A stretch of DNA of 64,000 nucleotides, from the NCBI RefSeq assembly GCF_003286125.1, contig NZ_QMED01000011.1:62001-126000 (forward strand), in the 5' to 3' direction. The notes beneath the pieces were generated by a model. That model was given only the letters and a program-made list of their open reading frames with translations, was not told the DNA's origin and ran no database searches. A program made the position numbers and the translations under genes. This document shows, piece after piece, positions 10,517 to 20,561 of the stretch. Numbering within the stretch: the stretch's first letter is position 1; each line of letters starts with the position of its first letter. Source of the stretch: Algibacillus agarilyticus (GTDB lineage: Bacteria > Pseudomonadota > Gammaproteobacteria > Enterobacterales > Alteromonadaceae).

Positions 10517-11266
10517 ATGGATAACAAAGTAATACTTGTAACAGGCAGTGCCAAACGTGTTGGAAAACAAATCATTAAACGCTTTCATCATGCGGGTTTT
10601 AACTGCATTATTCACTGTCGACATTCAATGGCTGCAGCCAATGAACATGCAAACGAGCTTAACCTAATTAGACCTAATTCAGTAAAAGTTTTACAAGCTA
10701 ACTTAGGTTCATATACCGAGGTTATGAAACTCGCCGAGCAAGCCCAAAATGCATTTGGCCGCCTAGATGTATTAATTAATAATGCCTCTAGTTTTTATCC
10801 GACCCCGGTTCAGCAATCAATTACGCCTGAAAACTGGGACGATTTATTTGCCAGTAATGCCCAAGCGCCACTGTTTTTAGCAACTGCTTTAAGGTCAATG
10901 CTTGCGATAAATCAAGGAAGTATCATTAATTTAACCGATATACATGCAGAAACGCCATTAAAGGACCATACTATATATTGCATGGCGAAGGCCGCATTGA
11001 TAATGATGACTAAATCATTAGCTAAAGAGTTTGCGCCTTCAGTACGTGTAAACGCTATATCGCCAGGCGCTATTTTATGGCCAGAACAAACCCTTAGCGA
11101 AAGCGATAAGCAAAATGTACTTAACGAAATAGCGCTTGAACGTATGGGAAGCCCTAACGATATTGCCGACACATCATATTTTTTAGCTGAGCATGCACCT
11201 TATATTACAGGGCAAATACTCGCAGTTGATGGTGGTAGAAGCTTAGGTAGACACGCACAAGCCTAG
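10517..11266 (+). CDS. Pteridine reductase-like short-chain dehydrogenase
   Basis: NAD(P)H-dependent SDR oxidoreductase of 249 aa. The cofactor motif is TGSAKRVGK (residues 9-17), where the Arg/Lys in place of the middle Gly of TGxxxGxG is typical of the pteridine reductase (PTR1/FolM) branch, implying NADPH and pterin or dihydrofolate substrates. NNAS (about residues 89-92), the catalytic Tyr-Lys pair in YCMAKAAL (about 154-158) and the C-terminal YITGQILAVDGGRSL are present. Ten bases separate it from the CPXCG gene, so the two are probably co-transcribed. The substrate call rests on the motif alone. Confidence 0.8.
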   Translation: MDNKVILVTGSAKRVGKQIIKRFHHAGFNCIIHCRHSMAAANEHANELNLIRPNSVKVLQANLGSYTEVMKLAEQAQNAFGRLDVLINNASSFYPTPVQQSITPENWDDLFASNAQAPLFLATALRSMLAINQGSIINLTDIHAETPLKDHTIYCMAKAALIMMTKSLAKEFAPSVRVNAISPGAILWPEQTLSESDKQNVLNEIALERMGSPNDIADTSYFLAEHAPYITGQILAVDGGRSLGRHAQA

Positions 11267-11276
11267 GAGATGAAAA

Positions 11277-11462
11277 ATGGGAATAGCCGACCGACCTATA
11301 ACCTGTCCACATTGTGGCAACCATATTCATGTATTACTTGATGCTTCAAATGGCGATCAAGATTATTATGAAGACTGTCCAGCTTGCTGTAACGCTATTC
11401 ACATTAATTTTCACCTAGATGAGGTAAACGAAAAACTCGATTTAGATATAAATGATGAATAA
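11277..11462 (+). CDS. CPXCG motif-containing cysteine-rich protein
   Basis: A 61 aa protein with two zinc-ribbon-like pairs, CPHCG (residues 10-14) and CPACC (about 38-42), and an acidic C-terminus. It matches a conserved small gammaproteobacterial family of unknown function. The ATG follows GGAGATGAAA, and the gene is ten bases downstream of the SDR gene. Confidence 0.85.
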   Translation: MGIADRPITCPHCGNHIHVLLDASNGDQDYYEDCPACCNAIHINFHLDEVNEKLDLDINDE

Positions 11463-11470
11463 TAATTTTA

Positions 11471-11504
11471 TCTGAGCATAAGCTTCACCTGACTTATGCT
11501 CAGA
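11471..11504 (+). terminator. Hairpin after the SDR-CPXCG pair
   Basis: TCTGAGCATAAG pairs with CTTATGCTCAGA around a short loop, eight bases after the stop codon. The downstream T-run is weak (ATTAATAA), so this is either a modest terminator or an RNA-stabilising hairpin. Confidence 0.65.
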
Positions 11505-11859
11505 TTAATAAATCAACAAATTAAGTTTTTGACAAAAGCGTGATAAGAATTATAACGACATGTTTATAAAGTTAATATTTTCATCAGCATAACTAGATTA
11601 AACTTGAAATAAAAATGACAAAAAGCAATAATTCACCACTTAGATTATCACGTAGTTATTAGCCAACTAAAAAGTAGACGCTTATACGGTATTACACACA
11701 TTTAATGACGATTATTAAGTTAGGTATTGGCAGGACTTAAAATTAATTAAATAAATGTTCTAGCGGACCGATATATAAAGTGTCTCTATTAAAATAAGCT
11801 ACAATTGCGTATGTTAAAAAAAATAATAGTTCAGTATTACCCTATATTTGGCTTATAAA
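11505..11859. other. Intergenic region with presumed promoter
   Basis: About 350 AT-rich bases before the binding-protein gene. No repeat, gene remnant or recognisable operator was found. The promoter of the following two-gene unit must lie here. Confidence 0.4.
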
Positions 11860-12786
11860 ATGAGATGTTTAGTGAAACGGATTTACTTATCAATTGCATT
11901 TTTATGCTTATGGTTTGTGCAAATAATTGCTCAAGCTGAGCAATTAACCATCATTTACCCGCACGTAAGCGCACCTTATGACGAGATATACGAGCAAATA
12001 AATAAAGGGATTTCTTCTGTTTACCCCAACCAAATTAATCAAATTAAGCTGCCCAGTACATTTAATCCAAGTAATATCGCCGATACCATCACCAGTAATA
12101 AAGTGATTGCCTTAGGCAAACGTGGATTAACCGTAGCCAAATATTTATCAAATGAAACGTCTGTTGCTATTGGTGCCCTACCTATTCGGCCCAATGGATT
12201 CGCGGGTGTTAGCTTAGTCAGTAGCCCAGAAAGTTTATTTAACTCACTTAATCAACTAGCGCCTCACATAAAACATATTAGCGTCGTTTTTACAGAAAAA
12301 TCGTCTTGGATAATAGGCGAAGCGACCAAGCAAGCCAAACTAAAAGGTTTAACCCTCGAAACTTTGCAAGTAGAAGGGATGAAAGATGCCGCTAAAGCTT
12401 ATAATAAAATTTTCGACCAAAAAATAGAACTTGATAATCACGCAATTTGGTTACCACTAGACGGTATTACCGCTAACGAAAAAGTCATTGTGCCCGTTAT
12501 ACTCGAAAAAGCATGGGAGCGCCGCATGGTGGTTTTTTCAAGTAAACCTAACCATGCAAAACGCGGGGCGCTTTTTTCAGCTGTACCCGATAATTTTGCA
12601 TTAGGAGAACAACTAGCAAAATTTATTATTAACGAACAACTTCCTGCCAAAGTAGATAATGAATTAAGTCATGTCAGCCCGTTAACAACCATAAAACTCG
12701 CGGTTAACCTCAGAACTGCATCGCATTTAGGTATGAATTATTCACCTAAAGAACGCGCAAATTTTGCTATGACTTTCCCTAATTAA
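11860..12786 (+). CDS. Periplasmic ABC-type substrate-binding protein (PF04392-like)
   Basis: A predicted exported protein: residues 8-27 form a hydrophobic signal segment ending near AQAEQ. The rest resembles the ABC_sub_bind (DUF534) type-1 binding-protein family, with two alpha/beta lobes. No permease or ATPase gene is nearby. Its stop is two bases from the ATG of a membrane histidine kinase, so it is more likely a periplasmic sensor partner than a transporter subunit. The start is uncertain: ATG 11860 is preferred, with an in-frame TTG at 11848 and GTG at 11872. The ligand is unknown. Confidence 0.75.
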   Translation: MRCLVKRIYLSIAFLCLWFVQIIAQAEQLTIIYPHVSAPYDEIYEQINKGISSVYPNQINQIKLPSTFNPSNIADTITSNKVIALGKRGLTVAKYLSNETSVAIGALPIRPNGFAGVSLVSSPESLFNSLNQLAPHIKHISVVFTEKSSWIIGEATKQAKLKGLTLETLQVEGMKDAAKAYNKIFDQKIELDNHAIWLPLDGITANEKVIVPVILEKAWERRMVVFSSKPNHAKRGALFSAVPDNFALGEQLAKFIINEQLPAKVDNELSHVSPLTTIKLAVNLRTASHLGMNYSPKERANFAMTFPN

Positions 12787-12788
12787 TT

Positions 12789-14339
12789 ATGTTTAAAAAT
12801 ATTATATTCAGTTCAAACACGAGTATTAAAAAGCAAGTGATCACCTTTTTTATATTAGGTGTTTCGGTCATGAGTTTGATCATTAGTATATTCACTGCTG
12901 CGGGTATAAATCAGCAATCAAAGCAACTTATGCTTAAAAATGCATTTCAAATAACGGAAGGTTTAGCTAAGCAATCAGTCTACCCCATACTTTCGGGTTC
13001 AAGCGAAAACGCATCCGATGCGATTAAACAGGTAACGGGATTTCAATCCGTCATTGCAGCTCGACTATCTATTGATAACAACGAAACCTTTTTAACAGAA
13101 GGTAACCCATTTAGTAAAAGTGATTTAACCTCACTAACGCAAACAAGTGTTATTCAAGAAGTCGATAACTACTGGCTAATTGCTACACCGATTAAAGTGA
13201 TTGATACCCCACTAGAAAATCAAGATAGTCAATTTGGCTTTGGTGAAGATGAAAGTAAAGATAGCGCATCCGAGCTTATCATTGGCTTTGCCGAAGTGCT
13301 TTACAGTAAAGAAAGCTTATTACAAACTCAAAAACGTATTACATTAATTATTTCAACTGCGGGTATCTTAACCGTTGTTATATTAAGCGCCATATTGAAT
13401 GCAGGCTTAACCAGTTTATTTGCACCTTTACATCAATTAGCAACAACAATGGATGAAGCTAAAACCAGTGGTGAACACATCTTTGCTGAAGTCAAAGGCG
13501 CAAAAGAAATTCGCAAGATGGCAAAATCATATAACAACATGATGAAGGTACTCGATAAACAAGATGACGATCTTAAGCTGCACCGAGATACACTTGAGAA
13601 ACAAGTTGAAATAAGGACAAAAGAACTCATATTAGCCAGAGATACCGCGCTTTCTGCTAGTCGCCATAAATCTGAATTTATGGCGAACATTAGCCATGAA
13701 TTACGCACCCCTATTCAATCGATTATTGGTTACAGTGAAATTGTTGTAGAAGAATTAGAACTCGAAGGTAACTTTGATTTAATCGAAGATATGGACAAAG
13801 TTGCGCGTAATGCACAGCGATTATTATCACTCATTAATAGCTTACTTGATTTAGCTAAAATAGAAGCGGGTCATCTTGACGTGCATAATAGTACTTTTAC
13901 ACTAACCGAGTTAGCCGCAACCTTAAGCGATACAATAGCCCCCTTAGCCAAACAAAATAATAATATTTTTATTGTACATAATGAATGCGATTTAAATGAA
14001 GTCACACTCGATAAAGATAAGTTAGAACAAGCCTTGCTTAACCTACTCAGTAACGCCTGTAAATTTACCGATGAAGGCCATGTTAGCCTAACGATCAGCA
14101 ACGAAAAAAGCTTGATTAGATTCAGCGTTAAAGACAGTGGAATAGGATTAGACCCAGAACAACAACAATATATATTTGACGCCTTTAGGCAAGTTGATGG
14201 TAGCCAATCGCGTAAATTTGGTGGCACCGGCTTAGGCTTAGCGATAACCAAACGCTTTATCGAATTAATGAAGGGCCAAATATACGTTAAAAGTAATATA
14301 AACGAAGGCGCTGAATTTACCATCGAACTTAAAGTCTAA
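12789..14339 (+). CDS. Membrane sensor histidine kinase, orphan
   Basis: A 516 aa inner-membrane kinase. The first membrane helix lies at about residues 17-40, a periplasmic domain at about 41-183, the second helix at about 184-208, then HAMP (about 210-262), a coiled coil, HisKA with FMANISHELRTP (phospho-acceptor His303) and HATPase with N box NLLSNACKF, G1 DSGIGL and G2 GGTGLGLAI. It lacks a receiver or Hpt domain, and no response-regulator gene is in the window. The kinase probably reads the periplasmic binding protein encoded two bases upstream, as in LuxPQ-type pairs; that pairing is inference. The output partner must be elsewhere. Confidence 0.92.
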   Translation: MFKNIIFSSNTSIKKQVITFFILGVSVMSLIISIFTAAGINQQSKQLMLKNAFQITEGLAKQSVYPILSGSSENASDAIKQVTGFQSVIAARLSIDNNETFLTEGNPFSKSDLTSLTQTSVIQEVDNYWLIATPIKVIDTPLENQDSQFGFGEDESKDSASELIIGFAEVLYSKESLLQTQKRITLIISTAGILTVVILSAILNAGLTSLFAPLHQLATTMDEAKTSGEHIFAEVKGAKEIRKMAKSYNNMMKVLDKQDDDLKLHRDTLEKQVEIRTKELILARDTALSASRHKSEFMANISHELRTPIQSIIGYSEIVVEELELEGNFDLIEDMDKVARNAQRLLSLINSLLDLAKIEAGHLDVHNSTFTLTELAATLSDTIAPLAKQNNNIFIVHNECDLNEVTLDKDKLEQALLNLLSNACKFTDEGHVSLTISNEKSLIRFSVKDSGIGLDPEQQQYIFDAFRQVDGSQSRKFGGTGLGLAITKRFIELMKGQIYVKSNINEGAEFTIELKV

Positions 14340-14417
14340 GCCAATGGTCTAAAGCTCCTCCCACTTACCGTTTATCATTAAAATGCGTAAAACGAATACG
14401 TGTTAGTTTAAATGTAA

Positions 14418-14640
14418 TATAGTCAAAGCGATCGGGTTTTAGGGGAAGCCGTCAAAGCTACCGCGTCCTGCTCTCGCCCCTTACCTGCATCCATGCAGGC
14501 AAGCTTCGAGACGCCATGAGCATATGCTCTACTATGTGATTGGGGCCGCCTAAATGGATTTAGGTGTTAGAACGACGCAGGAGCCAAAGTCGAGAGTAAG
14601 CGCTGACAATGAACCATCAAACCTGAACGAGAAAACGATA
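14418..14640 (+). repeat. MITE-like repeat, copy A (long, degenerate right end)
   Basis: Starts TATAGTCAAAGCGATCGGG. It contains the extra palindromic module TGCATCCATGCA (about 14488-14501), the core GAGCATATGCTC (14518-14529) and a further module CCTAAATGGATTTAGG that other copies lack. It ends GAGAAAACGATA rather than GAGAAGACTATA, so the right terminus has decayed. It lies between the kinase gene and the next gene, both on the plus strand. Confidence 0.9.
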
Positions 14641-15101
14641 GCGACTGTCACTTTACTCAAAATATGGACGATATTCATCATAAAATAACAGCCCGAAAAA
14701 CATCAAAATCAATCTTGCTTTAATGCTTCAAAGTACAATTTAATCAGATGTAAAAACATCATTTTCTATACCATTTTATTAGCGGGATATTAAGAACACC
14801 TTCAATTTAATACCAACCTTAAACTATAGCCACTCAAAATAAAATCATCTGATTATTTATGATGCATAACTAAATTATGTGAATTGCTAAGCACTTTTTA
14901 TTTATCACATGGTTAAACATTAGCAAACGACTACGCTTCATAATTAATGAATACCAGTGAAACAAATTTGTACAGGGATGATATTTTTGCTCACAACCCT
15001 TCCCCCATCAAACTTGGCAAGCTCTTATTTCATTGTACAAGCGATTGGTAAAACCAATTAACAATCAACCCTATTTTCACATACCCACATAGGTAGCAGT
15101 T
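14641..15101. other. Intergenic region before the di-heme protein gene
   Basis: About 460 AT-rich bases with no gene or repeat that I can support; it presumably carries the promoter of the downstream gene. Confidence 0.4.
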
Positions 15102-18100
15102 ATGAAAATCAATATTGCTTTGAGCAAATTTATTGCTCTGTGTACGCTCATATTTTTTATTAATTCTGTATCGGCAATCGATTACGATATCGTTTACGTT
15201 AAACAACCCCGTAAAGGCGATAATGAACACATCATATGGCCTGAAGTTTTTCACCCAGGACGACTAGAAGCGAATAGTGATCTAATGCTGCTTCACCCAG
15301 ACGGCACTGAAGAAACGTTAGTTGATACCGAGTTTGGAGGGGTAACCGACCCATTTGTTTCATTTGATGGTAAGTGGGTTTACTACAGTTACTTTCCCGA
15401 TTTACGTAAAGAGTCGCTTAACTTTCAACGATCATACTTGCCCAAATACGGTGCCGATATCTATCGTATTAATTTAGCATCGCGTGAAATCGAACGTTTA
15501 ACCTTTCAAGAGTTCACCCCCAATACGGGTACAGCAAATTGGGATGAAAGTAATCCACTTAATCCTAGCAGCGAATTTAATCGTTTAGGTTATGGGATCT
15601 TAAATACCGGACCTGCTCCACTGCCAGGCGGAAAAATAGTTTTTACCAGTAATCGAAATGGGTACAAACCAACAAAAGGTTATACCACCCCCGCCATGCA
15701 GTTGTTTGTCATGGATGAAGATGGCAGTAACGTCGAAGCGATTTCGCCCATGACGCTAGGTTCAGCATTACACCCAACGCCGACATTGGACGGTCGTATC
15801 ATGTTTAGTACCTATGAAAGCCAAGGGTTAAGAGACGTACGCAATTGGGGAATATGGTCAATCCAACCCGATGGCCGAAAATGGGAGCCCGTTGTCAGTT
15901 CAACTAAACAAGCCAGCGCTTTTCATTTTATGACGCAGCTCTCAGATGGCTCAGTGGTCGTAGAAGACTATTACAACTTAAATAATTTTGGTTTTGGCTC
16001 CCTTTATGCTATCCCCGTAAGAACACCCAATGAACCTGCTTTTTACGGCGCATTCAAAGGTGATAATCCTATTATTTCAACAGGTAGCGGGGTTACAACC
16101 GGATTTAGAATGCCGTTTACACCAAAAGGCATGTACTCAATAACACCACTTTCTACTTCAGCCGATCATGCAGCCGATGCCGGTACCGGAAAATACACCC
16201 ACCCCTCAGCCGCGCCTAATAACGATTTATTGGTAGCATGGTCTGGCGGCCCGGTAAATAAATTAAATAGACCCAGCCCTTACCCAACCGTCGATTCAGG
16301 TTTATATGTAATACGCTCAGGAAACCCTGTAACCGATATGGGACAACTCGAATTAATAAAAAATGATCCTGACTTTAACGAGGTTTGGCCTCGTGCCGTG
16401 GTCAGTTATCAACAAACCTATGGCGTAGAACAACCAGCAGAACTCGAATGGTTACCTAACGATGGTAGTTTAAGCACTGCTCTTCCTGCCGGTTCAGCAT
16501 ATGGTTTAATAGGATCTAGCTCTTTTTATAAACGTGAATCATTTCCGGGTGTCACCCGTGGATCAAATAATTATGAAGGCCTTGATGTATTCAATACCTC
16601 AGAAAATAACGCATCTAGTAACTGGAATACCCAAGGCGCAGATGCAGGTAAATACAGCGACAGTGAAATTTGGGCCGTTAGATTACTCGCTATGGAGCCC
16701 AATACCGATAAAGGATATGGACCCAATTCAAGTCATCGTAATGACACTTTTTTTCATAATCACGCTAACGAAAAACTGAGAATATTAGGCGAAATACCCT
16801 TACGAAAATTTAATGCTGATGGCTCGCCCGTGATGGATCCAGAAGGTAACCCAGACACGAGTTTTTTAGCAAAAATACCTGCCGATACTCCCTTTACGTT
16901 CCAAACCATTGATAAAAATGGGGTTGTACTCAATATGGCACAAACCTGGCATCAAGTCAGACCTGGTGAAGTGCGTAATGATTGTGGAGGCTGCCACGCA
17001 CACAGTCAGCAACCATTAAAATTTGAAGAAACAGCAGCCGCTCAACCCGATTATACAATATGGGATTTAACCCAAACAACACCACTAATTACGCAAGATG
17101 AATCGGGTGAACCCATTGTTAAACAAGTCGATCAATCACTGGTTAATGTAGAGTTTTTTCAAGATATTAGACCCATACTTGAAGAAAAATGTGCCAGTTG
17201 CCACAACAGTTCAGACGAGAACCCGCCGGCAAACTTAGTGCTCGATAATCATGAACTTGTCGCGCGAACACATAAAGTGTCATTACCTAACGACTACATG
17301 CGTTTATGTGAAGACCAAAACGCAACGCTTGGTGGTTATCCAGCCCTGATTGGCACTTATCGACAACATAACGCCAGCCGTTACGTGAAAAAATTCCAAA
17401 GTAGACGGAGTTTATTAACGTGGAAAATATTTGGTAAGCGTTTAGATGGCTGGCAAAATGCAGATTATCCAACAGCATCCATTCCAGGAGACAAAACCAG
17501 CTTGCCAGAAGGCGCATCGGTTAACATGGCCGACTTAGATTTTACAGGCAGTATAATGCCAATACCTGAGAGTGGTGTCTCACCGTTAACGATCGACGAA
17601 AAAATGACATTTGCCCGATGGATTGATTTAGGCTGTGCCATTAATACCGCAAGCTATAACAATCGAGAAGGAATGGGGTGGTTTGCAGACGACACAAAAC
17701 CAACACTGACGATGTCAAGCCCAAGAGCAGGCGTTAACCAACAAGTAAACCATATCACTATTGGTTTATCTGATGCTTATACCGGTATTAATCTAAATAC
17801 TTTATCGATAACCGCTAACGTTGAACTCGATGGCAAACCAGCAGGAGCAGAATTAAAAGGTGAATTCAGCCAAAATGATGGGGTTTTTAGCTACAAATTA
17901 TCACGCCCATTGCCTAATGGACTAATCGGTACAATCAATGCAGAAGTTAAAGATAATCAGGGTAACGTAACCAGAGTAAAACGCACCTTTTCGACTTTAA
18001 CGGTTATTGCCGATTCAGACCATGATGGCATCTTAGATAATGTGGATAATTGTATCGATATCGAAAACATCAACCAGCTTGATAGTGATAATGATGGTTA

Positions 18101-18554
18101 TGGCAATGCCTGCGATGCTGACGATGATAATGATAACTACCTTGATGGTGATGAGATACTTACGGGCAGTGACCCACTTAATGCAACCTCAGTGCCTATC
18201 GATAATGATGGCGATTTCATACCCGATTTGTTAGATGAAGATGACGACAACGACCAATTATCAGATGAGCGCGAGATGCAATTTGGCACCAATCCTTATC
18301 AAGCCGACAGTGATTTTGATGGCGTTTCAGATTTAGAAGAAATACAAACCGGCACTAACCCGCTCTACCATTTGCCGCTCACATTAGATATAGATGGCGA
18401 TGGTTTCGCAAAAGACACAAGCGATGGCATATTAATCATGCGCTACCTATCAGGTGTTAGAGGAGAAGAACTCATTAAAGATGTCATCTCAGACACATCA
18501 ACCCGACAAGAACCAACAGAAATAGAAGCTTATTTGCAAAAACTCATGCCGTAA
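15102..18554 (+). CDS. Large secreted di-heme protein with PD40 repeats, thrombospondin-3 repeats and dockerin-like C-terminus
   Basis: An 1150 aa protein with a signal peptide (residues 1-25, cleavage near VSAID). Residues 30-450 carry TolB/PD40-like beta-propeller blades (for example IVFTSNRNG and RIMFSTYES). Two c-type heme sites follow, CGGCH at about 627-631 and CASCH at about 697-701, in an HzsA-related arrangement. A Big-like domain lies at about 865-965. Asp-rich thrombospondin type 3 repeats cover about 970-1090 (DSDHDGI, DSDNDGYGN, DADDDND). The end DIDGDGFAKDTSDGILIMRYL (from about 1096) looks like a calcium-binding dockerin-type helix. It should be a periplasmic, surface or released redox protein; substrate and partner are unknown. 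Confidence 0.8.
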   Translation: MKINIALSKFIALCTLIFFINSVSAIDYDIVYVKQPRKGDNEHIIWPEVFHPGRLEANSDLMLLHPDGTEETLVDTEFGGVTDPFVSFDGKWVYYSYFPDLRKESLNFQRSYLPKYGADIYRINLASREIERLTFQEFTPNTGTANWDESNPLNPSSEFNRLGYGILNTGPAPLPGGKIVFTSNRNGYKPTKGYTTPAMQLFVMDEDGSNVEAISPMTLGSALHPTPTLDGRIMFSTYESQGLRDVRNWGIWSIQPDGRKWEPVVSSTKQASAFHFMTQLSDGSVVVEDYYNLNNFGFGSLYAIPVRTPNEPAFYGAFKGDNPIISTGSGVTTGFRMPFTPKGMYSITPLSTSADHAADAGTGKYTHPSAAPNNDLLVAWSGGPVNKLNRPSPYPTVDSGLYVIRSGNPVTDMGQLELIKNDPDFNEVWPRAVVSYQQTYGVEQPAELEWLPNDGSLSTALPAGSAYGLIGSSSFYKRESFPGVTRGSNNYEGLDVFNTSENNASSNWNTQGADAGKYSDSEIWAVRLLAMEPNTDKGYGPNSSHRNDTFFHNHANEKLRILGEIPLRKFNADGSPVMDPEGNPDTSFLAKIPADTPFTFQTIDKNGVVLNMAQTWHQVRPGEVRNDCGGCHAHSQQPLKFEETAAAQPDYTIWDLTQTTPLITQDESGEPIVKQVDQSLVNVEFFQDIRPILEEKCASCHNSSDENPPANLVLDNHELVARTHKVSLPNDYMRLCEDQNATLGGYPALIGTYRQHNASRYVKKFQSRRSLLTWKIFGKRLDGWQNADYPTASIPGDKTSLPEGASVNMADLDFTGSIMPIPESGVSPLTIDEKMTFARWIDLGCAINTASYNNREGMGWFADDTKPTLTMSSPRAGVNQQVNHITIGLSDAYTGINLNTLSITANVELDGKPAGAELKGEFSQNDGVFSYKLSRPLPNGLIGTINAEVKDNQGNVTRVKRTFSTLTVIADSDHDGILDNVDNCIDIENINQLDSDNDGYGNACDADDDNDNYLDGDEILTGSDPLNATSVPIDNDGDFIPDLLDEDDDNDQLSDEREMQFGTNPYQADSDFDGVSDLEEIQTGTNPLYHLPLTLDIDGDGFAKDTSDGILIMRYLSGVRGEELIKDVISDTSTRQEPTEIEAYLQKLMP

Positions 18555-18576
18555 ATAATCACATATTAAAAAACAA

Positions 18577-18610
18577 AAAAATCACCGATACCGTTGTCGG
18601 TGATTTTCTT
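18577..18610 (+). terminator. Rho-independent terminator
   Basis: AAATCACCGA pairs with TCGGTGATTT around an eight-base loop, then TTCTT. It lies 22 bases after the stop of the di-heme protein gene. Confidence 0.85.
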
Positions 18611-18809
18611 ACTGCAGTTATGAGCAGGTAATCTCAACCCACCTCTTCTTCCCCAGGCAATTCGTATATCCCCCCGCAATATAAAATCAGTACCCTAATA
18701 TTGATAAATAATTCAAATAAATGTGAATACAAGTTTGATTTACCCTTCACGCCGCGTTGACACGCAGCTCGTTAAGCTAGCGTAGAATTATTTAACTGGA
18801 GCAAAAATA

Positions 18810-20432
18810 ATGAACGTAAGCCAATACAAAACCTGTTTACTACTAACCCTACTTTTAAGTGCATGTGGCGGTAGCGATAAAAAGTCGACAAACCACGTTG
18901 TCACGTCAAACAATACACAAGCGATTACCCTCGAACCATATAACACACAAAATACACTCGTCGAGAACTTTCCGATATCAGATTACATTAGCTATACCGA
19001 TCACACATCAAACTTAACCGCTATCACCAGTATAAATACGAACTGGCCGCAATTTAATGTTTATCAAGCTCGTCAAACACAAGGCTATATAGATGCAAGC
19101 ACAGAAGAAATGTTTTATCACGCCATCGAAGCCGTCAGTGAAGCGCAACTTAAAGCAACCGACATAGAGCGATCAGCAACGAGCACTTGGTATGTAAACT
19201 CAGACGCTCAGCTGTACCGTGTTAATCACCAAAATTCATCTACCGATAGTTGGCAATGGGCTAATAACCGACAATTTACAGAACTCGCATTAGTCAATGA
19301 AGACATGCTTAATGTTTGGCTTTACGACCAACAACAACATGAGCTGGTTTATTTTACACCCAATACAGCGTCTGCAACGGTTTATCCTATCCAAAGTGAT
19401 TTGACTATTCATGGCTTGAGCTATTTTGAACAACAGTTATTTGTGCTTGCACAGGCATCGCAAGCGTGGTTTGTGATGAACTTAGCCCTAAGCGATACCG
19501 AGGTGACTTATAAAAAGGCTTGGCGACTCGACGGCTTTAACGCCAATATGTTTACTGATGTAGCGATCTTACCCGATGGTGCTATCGTGGTTAGCACCAA
19601 TCAAACAGAGCATAATTTAATCCAAATAGCAGACAAATCCGCCACATTAGGTGATGGGCCTATACCAGAAGCCGGCGAGCTAACACTATTAACCACAATA
19701 TCGCTAGATGAACAAATCGAACAGCCATCTGGTTTATGGCATAGGCATGACGGCAACTGGCTACTACTCACTGATAGCGCTAAGTTATTTATGCTGGATG
19801 AAAATTTCAATATCATCACCCCCATCGAATTTGCCATGGCGAGTATTAATTGCAACCAAGGGTGTACCGAAGGGGTAGTCGCAACAACAGATGGTTTTAT
19901 GGTATTAACAGACAGCTGCTTATTAGCCCAATTTAACCAGCTTGGCCAATTTAATTCGTATGCAGAGCAAACCGAGCTGCAATCTGAGCATCAATTAACC
20001 TTAACCGATGAACAAGGTATCGCTTATGAATATAGTGGCTTAGCATATGATGCCACCACAGGCCTCTATTACATGCTAAGTAGTAGTCATGATGAAAACC
20101 AAACAGATCAATTGCTTACATTAAATAATGAATTAACGGTAATCGCTCAGCAACCGGTTACTTATCATGATGAAACACAAGGCAGTATATATCGCTATGA
20201 TGCACAAGGTATCGAATATTATGCAGGTCATTTGTATGTGATTTCTGAACAGTTTACTAAATTACTAAAACTCAATTTACAAGGTGAAATTTTAACCGTA
20301 TATGATTTAGATCACCAATTATTAGCTTACCCCAGTGACATCGCGATCCACGACAATAAAATTTATTTGATAGGGGATCATGAAAATGATGAGCCTTTAC
20401 CACCAGTCCATGTTTTTGAAATGATTGATTAA
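18810..20432 (+). CDS. Lipoprotein with SdiA-regulated-like beta-propeller
   Basis: A 540 aa protein with a lipoprotein signal, lipobox LLSACGG (Cys at residue 19), so anchored in a membrane facing the periplasm or surface. The body reads as repeated beta-propeller blades, and the last 150 residues (YEYSGLAYDATTGLYYMLSS, then IEYYAGHLYVISEQ and PSDIAIHDNKIYLIGD) resemble the SdiA-regulated / esterase-like phytase fold. The ATG follows CTGGAGC. It may work with the upstream secreted propeller protein, but a terminator separates them. No catalytic residues can be assigned, so the function is unknown. Confidence 0.75.
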   Translation: MNVSQYKTCLLLTLLLSACGGSDKKSTNHVVTSNNTQAITLEPYNTQNTLVENFPISDYISYTDHTSNLTAITSINTNWPQFNVYQARQTQGYIDASTEEMFYHAIEAVSEAQLKATDIERSATSTWYVNSDAQLYRVNHQNSSTDSWQWANNRQFTELALVNEDMLNVWLYDQQQHELVYFTPNTASATVYPIQSDLTIHGLSYFEQQLFVLAQASQAWFVMNLALSDTEVTYKKAWRLDGFNANMFTDVAILPDGAIVVSTNQTEHNLIQIADKSATLGDGPIPEAGELTLLTTISLDEQIEQPSGLWHRHDGNWLLLTDSAKLFMLDENFNIITPIEFAMASINCNQGCTEGVVATTDGFMVLTDSCLLAQFNQLGQFNSYAEQTELQSEHQLTLTDEQGIAYEYSGLAYDATTGLYYMLSSSHDENQTDQLLTLNNELTVIAQQPVTYHDETQGSIYRYDAQGIEYYAGHLYVISEQFTKLLKLNLQGEILTVYDLDHQLLAYPSDIAIHDNKIYLIGDHENDEPLPPVHVFEMID

Positions 20433-20561
20433 TATAGTCAAAGCGATCGGGTTTTAGGGGCAGCCGTCAAGTTTCGAGACGCCATGAGCATATGCTCTAC
20501 TATGTGATTGGGGCGAGTAAGCGCTGACAATGAACCATAAAACCTGAGCGAGAAGACTATA
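20433..20561 (+). repeat. MITE-like repeat, copy B (short form)
   Basis: A 129-base copy from TATAGTC to GACTATA with the core palindrome GAGCATATGCTC and no extra palindromic module. It starts at the first base after the stop codon of the upstream lipoprotein gene, and its last TA is also the first TA of copy C. Confidence 0.95.

Noticed and set aside
11471-11504. Hairpin after the CPXCG gene as a strong intrinsic terminator
   Set aside because: The stem is good but the following bases are ATTAATAA rather than a T-run, so it was kept only at moderate confidence.
14418-14640. Repeat copies as CRISPR or as a tRNA/ncRNA gene
   Set aside because: Copies are dispersed, bounded by terminal inverted repeats and lack spacers; no tRNA cloverleaf or rRNA similarity was seen.
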